A stretch of 64,000 nt of DNA. Origin: Palsa-1033 sp963735455. Lineage in GTDB: Bacteria; Chloroflexota; Limnocylindria; Limnocylindrales; CSP1-4. The notes under the pieces are model-generated. The model saw nothing but the letters and a program-made list of their open reading frames with translations. It ran no database searches and was not told the origin of the DNA. Both the position numbers and the translations under genes were made by a program. Of this stretch, positions 46,191 through 54,731 are shown one piece after another; the stretch's first letter is position 1, and every line of letters begins with the position of its first letter. The DNA lies in assembly GCA_963735455.1 (NCBI GenBank), contig CAVTKZ010000005.1, forward strand, positions 24,471 to 88,470, read 5' to 3'.

Positions 46191-47552
46191 TCAGTGCGCC
46201 GGGTGATACAGCTCGGCCGAGGCATAGTCAACGCCATTGCCCTCGCCGCCCACCACCAGCACGGTCCCATCGGGAAGCAGCGTGGCTGTCGCGCCCGCCC
46301 CGACGTCTGTGCTCCCGCTGGCAGTTGCGGTCCAGGACCCAGTGCCCGAGTTGTAGAGCTCCGCAGGGCGACCTCCGAACGCGACGAGCACCGTGCCGTC
46401 CGGCAGCAGCGTGGCCGTCTCGGAGGGTACGGGCGTGCTCCCGGCCCTGGTCCAGGCACGAGCGTCCGGGTCGTACAGCTCGGCGCCGATCGTGTCTGAG
46501 CTCCCGCCGCCTACACCGCCCGTCACGAGAACCTTGCCGTCCGGCAGGATCGTTGCCGTCTGGCCCGCTCGTTGCGTCGACATGCTCCCGGTGACGGACC
46601 ACGATCCCGTGCCGGGGTCGTACAGCTCGGCGCTAGCCGCGACTTTGAAGACTGTGGGAGAGCTGCTCAGGTCGGTGTAGTCAGCCCCACCCACCACGAG
46701 GACCTCGCCATTGGGCAGCTGCGTGGCCGTATGGTCCATGCGCGCAGTGATCATGTTCCCCGTGGCGGTCCAGGATCCGGTGTCCGGGTTGTACAGCTCT
46801 GCGGTGGCCGTGGTGGGGATGGCTGTCCCGCCTCCGGCCACGAGCACCTGGCCATTTGCCAGCAATGTGGCCGTGGCCTGGGAGTGCGGCCTGACCATAT
46901 TGCCGGTGGCCCTCCACGTCCCGGTGCTCGGGTAGTACAGCTCTGCCGACGTCGATTCGGTACCAGGGGTCGAAACGCCGCCGCCCGCCACGAGGACCGT
47001 TCCATTGGGCAGCAAGGTGGCTGTCGCGAAGCTGCGCGGCGAGACCATGTTCCCCGTGGCGGTCCACGTTCCGCGGCTCGGGTCGTACAGCCAGGCCGTC
47101 GCCGTATCGCTGTTGATGGCGGTGATGAGACCACCTGCCACGAGAACCTTCCCGTTCGGCAGCAGCGTCGCTGTGTGACCGTAGTGGGGCGTGGGCAAGC
47201 TCTCGGCAGCCGTCCAGAACGCGGGCCTGGGCTGGACGCTTGACGTGCTCGGGCTGGGCATCTCGCTGGGGTTGCCGACCGCCGCCTGCCGAGGTTGCAG
47301 CAGGTACAGCAGGCCACCGGCCGCACACAGGCCGAGGACGATGGCCAGCGCGACGCCCCATCGGAGCGACCGTTGCCCATGGTCTGGCTCCCCGACCCAG
47401 CGGCTGCCGAGGCCGGCGAGCCAGTCCGGGCGGGGCCTGCGCCTGCGTGTCGCGTCGAGCGCCCGGTCGAGACCGACGGCGCGGGCCGGCGGAGTCGCCT
47501 CCGCCTCGAACCACGCGGCCAGCGTTCGGTCGAAGTTGCCCTGGCCGGTCAT
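46191..47552 (-). CDS. membrane-anchored Kelch beta-propeller, probable anti-sigma receptor
   Basis: A 453-residue protein. The cytoplasmic N-terminus (~1-68) follows the ECF sigma gene with a four-base overlap and so is the likely sigma-binding part. One span lies at ~68-88 (GVALAIVLGLCAAGGLLYLL). A linker is followed by about six Kelch repeats outside the cell, each with TATLLPNGKVLVAGG, then AELYDPGTGSW and TATGNM blocks. A six-blade propeller on the outer face could bind a carbohydrate or protein ligand and release the sigma factor. No canonical zinc anti-sigma motif is seen. Confidence 0.82.
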   Translation of the reverse strand: MTGQGNFDRTLAAWFEAEATPPARAVGLDRALDATRRRRPRPDWLAGLGSRWVGEPDHGQRSLRWGVALAIVLGLCAAGGLLYLLQPRQAAVGNPSEMPSPSTSSVQPRPAFWTAAESLPTPHYGHTATLLPNGKVLVAGGLITAINSDTATAWLYDPSRGTWTATGNMVSPRSFATATLLPNGTVLVAGGGVSTPGTESTSAELYYPSTGTWRATGNMVRPHSQATATLLANGQVLVAGGGTAIPTTATAELYNPDTGSWTATGNMITARMDHTATQLPNGEVLVVGGADYTDLSSSPTVFKVAASAELYDPGTGSWSVTGSMSTQRAGQTATILPDGKVLVTGGVGGGSSDTIGAELYDPDARAWTRAGSTPVPSETATLLPDGTVLVAFGGRPAELYNSGTGSWTATASGSTDVGAGATATLLPDGTVLVVGGEGNGVDYASAELYHPAH

Positions 47553-48106
47553 GCGAGCGACTCCTTGACCAGGATCGAGGTGCGTTCGTCGGCTTCGAGG
47601 GCCGCGCGAAGGGCCGCCGAGGCGCGGTTGAGCCGGGACTTGAAGGTGCCGAGCGCGAGATCGAGGACCAGCGCCGCGTCGGCATCCGGCAGCCCGACGT
47701 AGTGGTGGATGACGAGCACGGCGCGTTGCTCGGGGGTCAGGCGACGGAAGCCTCGCTCGAGCTGATCGCGTACGGCGGTCTGCTCCTGGGCGTCACCGCT
47801 GCCGCTTGTGTCAGGCGTCGTCATGTGGATCTCCACGATCTCGCGATGCTTGACCCGCCGGGCCTCGCGATAGCAGGCATGGACGAGCAGGCGGTGGAGC
47901 CAGGCGTCGAACCGGTCGGGGTCCCGGACGGCGCGAATGTGCAGCCAGGCGGCCACGAGTGCCTCCTGGACGGCGTCGGCCGCCAGCTCGTCGCTGCGCA
48001 GGATCAGCCGCGCGGTCCGGTGCAGGCGGTCGAACGCGTCAGTCGCGAGCGCCGTGAAGGCGTCGTGATCGCCGTTCCTGGCCCGAAGGACGAGGTCTCG
48101 CTGCAT
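47549..48106 (-). CDS. ECF-family RNA polymerase sigma factor
   Basis: A 185-residue sigma factor with region 2 (AFDRLHRTARLILRSDELAA, DAVQEALVAAWLHIRAVRDP, FDAWLHRLLVHACYREAR) and region 4 (LTPEQRAVLVIHHYVGLPDA, LGTFKSRLNRASAALR). There is no region 3 and no C-terminal extension. ATG 48106 (MQRDLVLRARNGD) is preferred over the open frame's upstream Met. It is transcribed with the Kelch receptor. The promoter at 48151-48185 has GGAAC at -35, typical of ECF sigma targets, so it probably activates itself. Confidence 0.92.
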   Translation of the reverse strand: MQRDLVLRARNGDHDAFTALATDAFDRLHRTARLILRSDELAADAVQEALVAAWLHIRAVRDPDRFDAWLHRLLVHACYREARRVKHREIVEIHMTTPDTSGSGDAQEQTAVRDQLERGFRRLTPEQRAVLVIHHYVGLPDADAALVLDLALGTFKSRLNRASAALRAALEADERTSILVKESLA

Positions 48107-48150
48107 CGGACATCCGGCTCGTGGCGGCCATGTAGCCGCACCCACCCATC

Positions 48151-48185
48151 ATGAGTCGGGCGGCAACCGAGTCGTTCCATCTTTC
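48151..48185 (-). promoter_or_regulatory. ECF-type promoter of the sigma/Kelch operon
   Basis: On the minus strand: GAAAGATGGAACGACT, 13 bases, ACTCAT. GGAAC is the -35 core, with a 17-base spacer to the ACTCAT -10. The start point would fall ~20-25 bases before the sigma ATG. Confidence 0.7.
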
Positions 48186-48233
48186 ATCGCATGGCGATCG
48201 CGACGCAGTCCCGGAGCGAAAGATGGAACGACT
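48170..48233. repeat. 16-base perfect inverted repeat forming two divergent promoters
   Basis: AGTCGTTCCATCTTTC (48170-48185) and its exact reverse complement (48218-48233) are separated by 32 bases. Each arm is the -35 block of one of the two divergent ECF promoters. Confidence 0.8.
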
Positions 48234-48252
48234 GCGGCCGTTTGGGACTCAT
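48218..48252 (+). promoter_or_regulatory. ECF-type promoter of the lipoprotein gene
   Basis: GAAAGATGGAACGACT, 13 bases, ACTCAT, identical in both boxes and spacing to the promoter on the other strand. It points to the lipoprotein gene at 48364, leaving a ~105-base leader. Confidence 0.7.
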
Positions 48253-48363
48253 ACCGGGCGGAAGCGCCGGACGTGCCGACGCTTCTGCGGCGGGGGTCGT
48301 GGATCCCAGCTCGCCGCGACCACATGGCGCCGCCCCGCTTGGGCAGCGTGGAGGGCTCAGTCG

Positions 48364-49071
48364 GTGAACAGCAGGCTCAAGTTGATCTTCACCGCGGCGG
48401 CGGTCGTCGTGTCCGGTACCGCCTGCAGTCCGGCCACGACCAGTCCGTCGTCGGTGGTCTCCCCGACCGCGGTCGCTCTCTCGTCGGTGGTCTCCCCGAC
48501 CCCGGCTGCCCCCGCACCGTCGCCGAGCGTCCAGCCGACTCCCTATTCGATCGACACGACGACGTGGACGACGTACACGTCGGCGCGTTACGGCTTCAGC
48601 ATCGGCCACCCCGCGGATTGGTACGTGCACACCACCGCGACCCGCGACTGGACCTATCCGGCGGACGCAACGGTGAACATGGAAAGCACGGCCCTGGAGA
48701 CCTTCGGAGCCTCGGACAACTCCATCGCCACGTCTGCCTGGTCGGTGGCGGTCAAGCCCGGCACCACACTCGATGCCTGGATCCAGGCGTACTGCCCGCT
48801 TGCCGAGTCCCCCGCGCCCTCCGATTGCACATCGCTGCCGGGCCGCACCGTCGCGGCGAGCATGGATGGCCATGCTGGCTCACTGGAGCGGTTCACCGAA
48901 GACACCGAGGCATTCTTCCTAGTGAACAACCGAATCTACGTGGTCGCGATCTGGCAAGCCGAGGACTTCATCCCGGGGGGAGTCTCGCGCCTCCTCACGG
49001 CCTATCTCTCGACCATGCACCTCCTGCCCGGCGGTCCGGCCCCTTCAAGGCCGAGCCCGTCGCCCTCCTGA
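48364..49071 (+). CDS. PsbP-like lipoprotein, predicted sigma-regulon target
   Basis: A 235-residue secreted protein starting at GTG with MNSRLKLIFTAAAVVVSGTAC, a signal peptide ending in a lipobox Cys. A Ser/Val/Pro linker follows (with SSVVSPT repeated), then a domain beginning TYTSARYGFSIGHPADWYV, typical of the PsbP/MOG1-like fold of bacterial lipoproteins. A second Cys pair (QAYCPLAES, SDCTSLPG) may form a disulfide. It is divergent from the ECF sigma operon and has a matching promoter, so it probably belongs to that response. Confidence 0.78.
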   Translation: MNSRLKLIFTAAAVVVSGTACSPATTSPSSVVSPTAVALSSVVSPTPAAPAPSPSVQPTPYSIDTTTWTTYTSARYGFSIGHPADWYVHTTATRDWTYPADATVNMESTALETFGASDNSIATSAWSVAVKPGTTLDAWIQAYCPLAESPAPSDCTSLPGRTVAASMDGHAGSLERFTEDTEAFFLVNNRIYVVAIWQAEDFIPGGVSRLLTAYLSTMHLLPGGPAPSRPSPSPS

Positions 49072-49207
49072 GGAAGCGCCCAGAGAACGATTCAGCAACT
49101 CACCCGGACCGTCGGATTCCTTCCATACGACTCCGTGGGCTGATATTCCGGAAGAGTCGGCCCGATCGCGCATGCGCACTCGCCGCCGGCCGCGAGCCGA
49201 GCTCCAG

Positions 49208-50539
49208 CTAGCCGAGGCCGCGCAGGCGGAAGGCGTTGGCGTGGGCGGGAAAGCCCTCGTGGTCCGCCAGGGCCAGGGTCGGCTCGGCGAGGCCGGCCAG
49301 GGCCTCCGGAGAGAGTCGGGCCGTCGAGGTGGAGGTCAGGAACGTTCGGGCGGTGACGCCGCCGTTGAGCTGGGCGTAGCCGCCGGTCGGCAGGGTGGCC
49401 GGGATCCCGATCGTGTAGCTCGAGGCGCCGATCGGGGTGCCCTGGCCGAGGAGGGCCTCGCCGGCATAGCGCAACGAGGCCAGGGTCCGCTCCGGGTCCG
49501 AGGTGGCCAGCTGGACGTGCTCGGCGGCGTAGGCATTCGCGACATCGAGCGCCTCGGCCATCGAATCGACCAGGATCGCCCCGCCCAGATCGCCCAGGAC
49601 TGCTCGGGCGGCCGCTGCGCGAACAGGCGGCAGGCGCGGCAACTGGTCGGCGACCGCCGTTTCGACCGCGTCGACGAGTGCCTCGGAGGTCGTGATCAGG
49701 GTTGCCGCCGAATCGGCGCCGTGCTCGGCCTCGTTGAGCAGGTCGATCGCCAGGCGCCAGGGATCGGCGGTCTCGTCGGCGATGATCAGGCTCTCGGACG
49801 GCCCACATAGCATCTGGGTCGCGACGCCATAGCGCTGGGCCAGGACCTGGGCGGCGGTCACCGGCGGGCTGCCCGGACCGACGATCTTGCGCACCTGCGG
49901 GATCGTCTCTGTCCCGAACGTCAGCGCGGCGATCCCGGCCGGGCCGTTCGCGCGGTAGACCTCGCTGATCCCCAGCTCGTGGGCGACCGCCAGCGTGGCC
50001 GGGTCGACCCGGCCGCCACCGCCCGGGATCGGCGGGACGACGACGACGATCCGGCCGACGCCGGCCACCACCGCCGGCGTTCCGATCTGGCAGAGGACCG
50101 ACGGATAGGACGCCTTGCCGGTCGGCACGAACAGGCCGACGCTCGGGATCGCGGTGAACTGCTCCCCGACGAGGAAGCCCGGCCGAACCTCGGTCCGCCA
50201 GCCCTGGGCCGTCTCGGCAAGCTGGGCCTCGTTGAACCGGCGGCTGTTGGCGATCGCCTCGCGGATGCCGGCCAGCAGCCTCGGCTCCAGGGAGCCATGG
50301 GCCAGGGCCAGCTCGTGGGCCGGGACGCGCAGGCCGGCGCTCGGTGAGAACGAGACGCCATCGAACCTCTCGGTCGCCCCGAGGACCGCTGCGTCGCCCC
50401 GCTCGGCGACGTCCTGGAAGATCGCCTCGATCGAGGCCATCAGCGCCGGCTCGAAGATTGCCGCGGTAGAGCGGGCGAGCAGGCGCTCGCGCTCGGCCGG
50501 CTCAAGGCTGGACCAGCGGCGCACGGCGAGGATGCCCAT
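49208..50539 (-). CDS. divergent histidinol-dehydrogenase paralogue
   Basis: A 443-residue protein of HisD fold: SVGLFVPTGKASYPSVLCQ, RKIVGPGSPPV, LCGPSESLIIADETADP, AEHVQLATSDP (catalytic Glu-His) and EGFPAHANAFRLR (a metal-ligand His). Compared with E. coli HisD, the zinc ligand Gln in QAEH is Glu here (NEAEHG). The Asp-Tyr/Asn-His block GDYxxGxNHVLPT reads GASSYTIGIPATLPT, so the Asp ligand is lost. It lies among hut genes rather than his genes, so it may oxidise another substrate. TACCCT lies six bases before the ATG. Confidence 0.85.
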   Translation of the reverse strand: MGILAVRRWSSLEPAERERLLARSTAAIFEPALMASIEAIFQDVAERGDAAVLGATERFDGVSFSPSAGLRVPAHELALAHGSLEPRLLAGIREAIANSRRFNEAQLAETAQGWRTEVRPGFLVGEQFTAIPSVGLFVPTGKASYPSVLCQIGTPAVVAGVGRIVVVVPPIPGGGGRVDPATLAVAHELGISEVYRANGPAGIAALTFGTETIPQVRKIVGPGSPPVTAAQVLAQRYGVATQMLCGPSESLIIADETADPWRLAIDLLNEAEHGADSAATLITTSEALVDAVETAVADQLPRLPPVRAAAARAVLGDLGGAILVDSMAEALDVANAYAAEHVQLATSDPERTLASLRYAGEALLGQGTPIGASSYTIGIPATLPTGGYAQLNGGVTARTFLTSTSTARLSPEALAGLAEPTLALADHEGFPAHANAFRLRGLG

Positions 50540-50545
50540 GGCGGG

Positions 50546-50551
50546 AGGGTA
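50546..50551 (-). promoter_or_regulatory. -10 hexamer of a leaderless-type promoter (hisD paralogue)
   Basis: TACCCT lies six bases before the ATG at 50539. Confidence 0.5.
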
Positions 50552-50628
50552 CCCGACGTCCCCGGCCGCGGCCTAACCCTCGGCCCGACCCTCGGCTCGA
50601 CCCGCGGCCGGACGCACGGCCCGGCGGC

Positions 50629-50634
50629 TAGAAT
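50629..50634 (+). promoter_or_regulatory. -10 hexamer of a leaderless-type promoter (hutU)
   Basis: TAGAAT lies seven bases before the ATG at 50642. Confidence 0.5.
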
Positions 50635-50641
50635 CGGCGGG

Positions 50642-52330
50642 ATGACACTCGCCGGTCGCCCGCCGCTGCCCGGAGCGCGCCCCGTCCGGGCGGCCCGCGG
50701 CGCAGAGCTGACCTGCCGCGGCTGGGGCCAGGAAGCGGCCCTCCGGATGCTGATGAACAACCTCGATCCCGACGTGGCCGAGAACCCCGACGCGCTCGTC
50801 GTCTACGGCGGCACCGGTCGCGCCGCCCGTTCCTGGGAGGCCTTCGATGCGATCGTGCGCGAGCTCCGTCGCCTCGCCGATGACGAGACGCTCCTCGTCC
50901 AGTCGGGCAAGCCGGTGGCGGTCTTCCGGACCCACGAATGGGCGCCCCGGGTCCTGATCGCCAACTCGAACCTGGTCGGCAAATGGGCCACCTGGGAGGT
51001 GTTCCGCGAGCTCGAGCGCGAGGGCCTCACGATGTACGGCCAGATGACCGCCGGATCGTGGATCTACATCGGGACCCAGGGCATCCTGCAGGGCACCTTC
51101 GAGACGTTCGCCGAGCTCGCCCGGCAACACTTCGGCGGGACGTTGAAGGGACGGGTCACCCTGACCGCCGGCCTGGGCGGGATGGGCGGCGCCCAGCCCC
51201 TGGCGGTCACGATGAACGACGGCGTCGCCCTGTGCATCGAGGTCGACGAGACCCGGGCCAGGCGCCGCCTGGAGATCGGCTACGTGGACCGCCTGACTCA
51301 CGATCCTGACGAGGCCCTGGGGATGGCCCGCGCCGCGGCCGCCGTCGGTGAGCCGCTGTCGATCGCCCTGGTCGGCAACGCCGCCGAGATCGAGCCCGCC
51401 TGGGTCGCCCGAGGTGAGCGCTTTGATGTCGTGACCGACCAGACCTCGGCCCACGATGCCCTGGGCGGCTACGTCCCGGCCGAGATCGCCTTCGACGATG
51501 CCGCCACGCTGCGGACCAGCCAGCCCGATGTCTACATCGCCCATGCGATGCGTTCGATGGCTGCTCACTGCCGGGCGATGCTCGACTTCCAGAAGGCCGG
51601 CGCCGTCGTCTTCGACTACGGCAACAACCTGCGGGCGATGGCCCAGCAGGCGGGCGTCGCCGACGCCTTCGACTACCCGGGCTTCGTGCCGGCCTTCATC
51701 CGGCCGCTCTTCTGCGAGGGCAACGGCCCGTTCCGGTGGGTCGCCCTGTCCGGCGATCCGGCTGACATCCAGCGCACCGACGACGCCCTGATCGAGCTGT
51801 TCCCGGAGAAGGCGGCCCTCCATCGCTGGCTGCGCATGGCCCAGGCCAGAGTCCCGTTCCAGGGCCTGCCCGCCCGGATCTGCTGGCTCGGCTACGGCGA
51901 GCGGGCGAAGGCCGGCGCCGCGTTCAACGAGCTGGTCCGGACCCGGGCCGTCAGCGCCCCGATCGTGATCGGCCGCGACCACCTCGACTCGGGCTCGGTG
52001 GCCTCACCGAACCGGGAGACGGAGGCGATGCGCGACGGCTCCGACGCGATCGCCGACTGGCCGCTGCTCAACGCCCTGGTCAATACCGCTGCCGGCGCGA
52101 CCTGGGTCAGCATCCATCACGGAGGCGGGGTGGGGATCGGCTACAGCCAGCACGCGGGGATGGTGGTAGTCGCCGACGGCACGCCCCTGGCCGCCCAGAA
52201 GCTTGAACGGGTCCTGACCAGCGATCCGGGGATGGGCGTCGTCCGCCATGTCGACGCCGGCTACGAGCGAGCAATCGAAGTGGCCGAGGAGCGCGGCGTG
52301 CGGATCCCGATGCGCGAGCCTGGCGGCTGA
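50642..52330 (+). CDS. hutU: urocanate hydratase
   Basis: A 562-residue NAD-dependent enzyme converting urocanate to imidazolone propionate. Conserved blocks are LMNNLDPDVAENPDALVVYG, LVQSGKPVAVFRTH, GLGGMGGAQPLAVTMN, PLFCEGNGPFRWVALSGDP (with the active-site Cys) and SIHHGGGVGIGYSQHAG near the C-terminus. Length is normal. It is divergent from the hisD paralogue, with both promoters in the 102-base gap, and convergent with an MFS gene. Confidence 0.97.
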   Translation: MTLAGRPPLPGARPVRAARGAELTCRGWGQEAALRMLMNNLDPDVAENPDALVVYGGTGRAARSWEAFDAIVRELRRLADDETLLVQSGKPVAVFRTHEWAPRVLIANSNLVGKWATWEVFRELEREGLTMYGQMTAGSWIYIGTQGILQGTFETFAELARQHFGGTLKGRVTLTAGLGGMGGAQPLAVTMNDGVALCIEVDETRARRRLEIGYVDRLTHDPDEALGMARAAAAVGEPLSIALVGNAAEIEPAWVARGERFDVVTDQTSAHDALGGYVPAEIAFDDAATLRTSQPDVYIAHAMRSMAAHCRAMLDFQKAGAVVFDYGNNLRAMAQQAGVADAFDYPGFVPAFIRPLFCEGNGPFRWVALSGDPADIQRTDDALIELFPEKAALHRWLRMAQARVPFQGLPARICWLGYGERAKAGAAFNELVRTRAVSAPIVIGRDHLDSGSVASPNRETEAMRDGSDAIADWPLLNALVNTAAGATWVSIHHGGGVGIGYSQHAGMVVVADGTPLAAQKLERVLTSDPGMGVVRHVDAGYERAIEVAEERGVRIPMREPGG

Positions 52331-52333
52331 CCG

Positions 52334-53677
52334 CTAGACCTTCGGCGGCGGGCCGGGCTCGGCGGCGGCCGCGGCGTCGAGGGCCTGGTTGCGGGCCGCC
52401 CAGTCCTCGGGGCCCCTGGGCATCGTCTTGATGCTCAGGATCGGCGAGAAGACCAGGAACAGGACCGGCGTGAACGACAGGATCGCCCCGATCCAGATCG
52501 CGTTCGACAGGCCGAAAAGCGTCGCCAGGACGCCACTGACCGTCGAGCCGATCGGGATCGTGCCCCACACCAGGAAGCGCATCGTGGCGTTCATCCGGCC
52601 CTGCATCCGCTCGGGCGTGATTGCCTGCCGGAAGCTGACCTGGTTGATGTTGTAGATCAGCCCGGTGAACCCGGCCAGGGCCGCGGACGCGATCAGGAAG
52701 GGCTCGGCGAAGCCGACCGGGGCAATGGCGATCAGCAGGATCGACGGGCCATTGAGGGCCATCGACAACACGATCGTCCGTCCCACTCCGATCCGGGCGG
52801 CCAGCCTGTTGGCCACCAGCGCGCCCACGAAGGTCCCGATGCTGCCCAGCGAGAAGATCAGGCCGATCCGGGGCGGGTCGAGCTGGAGGACCCGGACGAC
52901 GTACACGAGGTAGACCCCGGTCGCGAAATTCCCGAACAGGTTGCTGCTGCTCGTCGCCCCGGCGATCATCCGCAGGTAGGGGTGTCCGACGACAAACGAG
53001 AGCCCCTCGCGGATCTCCGCACCAAAGCCGCGCAGCCGGTCGCCGCGGCTGCCGCGCGGCCGGTCGGATGGAGGGATCGGCGGCTCGCTGCCCTTGATCG
53101 TGAACACGAACAGGGCCGAGGCCAGGTAGCTCACGGCGTCGACGATCACCGCCACCGGCGCGGTCAGGATCCCGATCAGGTAGCCGCCGAAGCCCGGTCC
53201 AAGGATCTGCGCCGCGGACTGGCTGGCCTGCAGCTTGGCGTTGCCCTCGACCAGCTGGTCGCGGTCGACCAATGAGGGCAGGTACGACTGGTACGAGACG
53301 TCGAAGAAGACGGTCAGCACGCCCATCGCGAAGCCGACGAGGTAGAGCTGGGCGATCGTCAGAGCGCCGAGCTCGTAGGCGACCGGAATCGAGATCAGGC
53401 ACAGCGCCCGGCCGATATCGCCGCTGATCAGGATCGGCCGCCGCTGGAGCCGATCGACCCAGGCCCCGGCCGGCAGGGTGAACAGCAGGAACGGCAGGAA
53501 CTGGACGGTGCCCAGCAGGGCCACCTCGAACGCCGTCGCCTTGAGGAACAGGATCGCCACGAGCGGGATCGCCAGCTGGCTGACCTGGGTCCCGAACTGG
53601 CTGATCGTGTCGCCCACCCACAGCTTCCGAAAGTTGGGATGGTGGAAGAGATTCGGGCGCTCGGCGGGCTCGGACAT
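52334..53677 (-). CDS. MFS transporter (EntS/MFS_3-like)
   Basis: A 447-residue, 12-span major-facilitator protein: NLFHHPNFRKLWVGDTISQF, LPAGAWVDRLQRRPILISGD, VDRDQLVEGNAKLQASQSAA and RMQGRMNATMRFLVWGTIP. The type is that of drug or siderophore exporters rather than histidine importers. It resembles the MFS half of the fusion at 24283 in layout. It lies inside the hut locus on the opposite strand, so a role in histidine use is not implied. TAAACT lies six bases before the ATG. Confidence 0.88.
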   Translation of the reverse strand: MSEPAERPNLFHHPNFRKLWVGDTISQFGTQVSQLAIPLVAILFLKATAFEVALLGTVQFLPFLLFTLPAGAWVDRLQRRPILISGDIGRALCLISIPVAYELGALTIAQLYLVGFAMGVLTVFFDVSYQSYLPSLVDRDQLVEGNAKLQASQSAAQILGPGFGGYLIGILTAPVAVIVDAVSYLASALFVFTIKGSEPPIPPSDRPRGSRGDRLRGFGAEIREGLSFVVGHPYLRMIAGATSSSNLFGNFATGVYLVYVVRVLQLDPPRIGLIFSLGSIGTFVGALVANRLAARIGVGRTIVLSMALNGPSILLIAIAPVGFAEPFLIASAALAGFTGLIYNINQVSFRQAITPERMQGRMNATMRFLVWGTIPIGSTVSGVLATLFGLSNAIWIGAILSFTPVLFLVFSPILSIKTMPRGPEDWAARNQALDAAAAAEPGPPPKV

Positions 53678-53683
53678 CGGGCT

Positions 53684-53689
53684 AGTTTA
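53684..53689 (-). promoter_or_regulatory. -10 hexamer of a leaderless-type promoter (MFS gene)
   Basis: TAAACT lies six bases before the ATG at 53677. Confidence 0.5.
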
Positions 53690-53749
53690 GGGCTCCCGCC
53701 ACGCTCCGCCGGCCCGCACTCGGACGCGTCGGGCCAGCGTCAGACGTGG

Positions 53750-53755
53750 CACGAT
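53750..53755 (+). promoter_or_regulatory. -10-like hexamer before ftcD
   Basis: CACGAT lies seven bases before the GTG at 53763; the first base departs from TANNNT. Confidence 0.3.
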
Positions 53756-53762
53756 GGAGCAC

Positions 53763-54731
53763 GTGGCCAAGCTGGTCGAGTGTGTCCCGAACTTCTCCGA
53801 AGGCCGCCGGATCGAGGTTGTCGATCGCCTGGCCGCGGCGATCAGCCGGACGCCCGGCGCCCTGCTCCTCGACCGGACAAGCGACGCCAGCCACAATCGG
53901 AGCGTCCTGACCCTGGCCGGCGCGCCCGAGGCGGTGGCCCGGGCGATGGAGCAGGCGGTCGAGGTCGCCGTCGGCGAGATCGACATGGAGCGGCAGTCCG
54001 GCGAGCACCCCCGGATCGGGGCCGTGGACGTGATCCCCTTCGTCCCCCTGGGCGATTCGACGCTCGACGAGTGCATCGAGCTGGCCCGCTCATTCGGGGC
54101 CCGGATCGCCAGCCGCTTCGACCTGCCGGTCTACCTGTACGCCGCGGCGGCGAGCCGTGCCGACCGGGTCAAGCTGGCCGATGTCCGCCGCGGCCAGTAC
54201 GAGGGGCTCAAGATCGAGATCGCCACGGACGGACGGGGGCCCGACTTCGGTCCGGCCCGGATGCATCCCTCGGCCGGGGCGGTGGCGGTCGGCGCCCGGC
54301 CGTTCCTGATCGCCTACAACATCAACCTGGATTCAACCGACCTGGAGCTGGCCCGCCGGATCTCGCGCCGGGTTCGGGAATCCGGCGGCGGCCTGCCCCG
54401 GGTCCAGGCGATGGGCGTCGCCCTCGAGGATCCGGCCTGTGCCCAGGTCTCGATGAACCTGCTCGACTTCGCGGTGACCCCACTCTGGCTGGTCTGGGAG
54501 ACCGTCCGCGCCGAAGCCGAAGGTGACGGCGTCGAGCTGCTCGAATCAGAGCTCATCGGGCTCTGCCCGCTGGCCGCCTTCCTGGCCGTGGCCGACCACA
54601 TCGGGGCCGATCCGGGGGCTCCGGTCGAGGAGCGCTGCCGGGCCGCTGCCGGCTGGCTGCGGTTGCGGGACTTCAGCCCGATGCAGGTACTCGAGCTGCG
54701 CCTGGCAGCGGCCCAGCGCGGTGAGGGATGA
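53763..54731 (+). CDS. ftcD: glutamate formimidoyltransferase
   Basis: A 322-residue enzyme that moves the formimino group from formiminoglutamate to THF, releasing glutamate. It opens with the family start MAKLVECVPNFSEG, then DRTSDASHNRSVLTLAG (catalytic His region), GEHPRIGAVDVIPFVPL and FLIAYNINLDSTDLELAR. GTG 53763 gives exactly this start, so the ATG three codons upstream is rejected. The C-terminal cyclodeaminase domain found in animals is missing and is encoded by fchA at 37994. The stop overlaps hutI (ATGA). Confidence 0.94.
   Translation: MAKLVECVPNFSEGRRIEVVDRLAAAISRTPGALLLDRTSDASHNRSVLTLAGAPEAVARAMEQAVEVAVGEIDMERQSGEHPRIGAVDVIPFVPLGDSTLDECIELARSFGARIASRFDLPVYLYAAAASRADRVKLADVRRGQYEGLKIEIATDGRGPDFGPARMHPSAGAVAVGARPFLIAYNINLDSTDLELARRISRRVRESGGGLPRVQAMGVALEDPACAQVSMNLLDFAVTPLWLVWETVRAEAEGDGVELLESELIGLCPLAAFLAVADHIGADPGAPVEERCRAAAGWLRLRDFSPMQVLELRLAAAQRGEG

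Noticed and set aside
52334..53677. MFS gene as the histidine or urocanate importer of the hut locus
   Set aside because: Its sequence is of the exporter-like MFS_3/EntS type and it lies on the opposite strand; position alone does not support the role.
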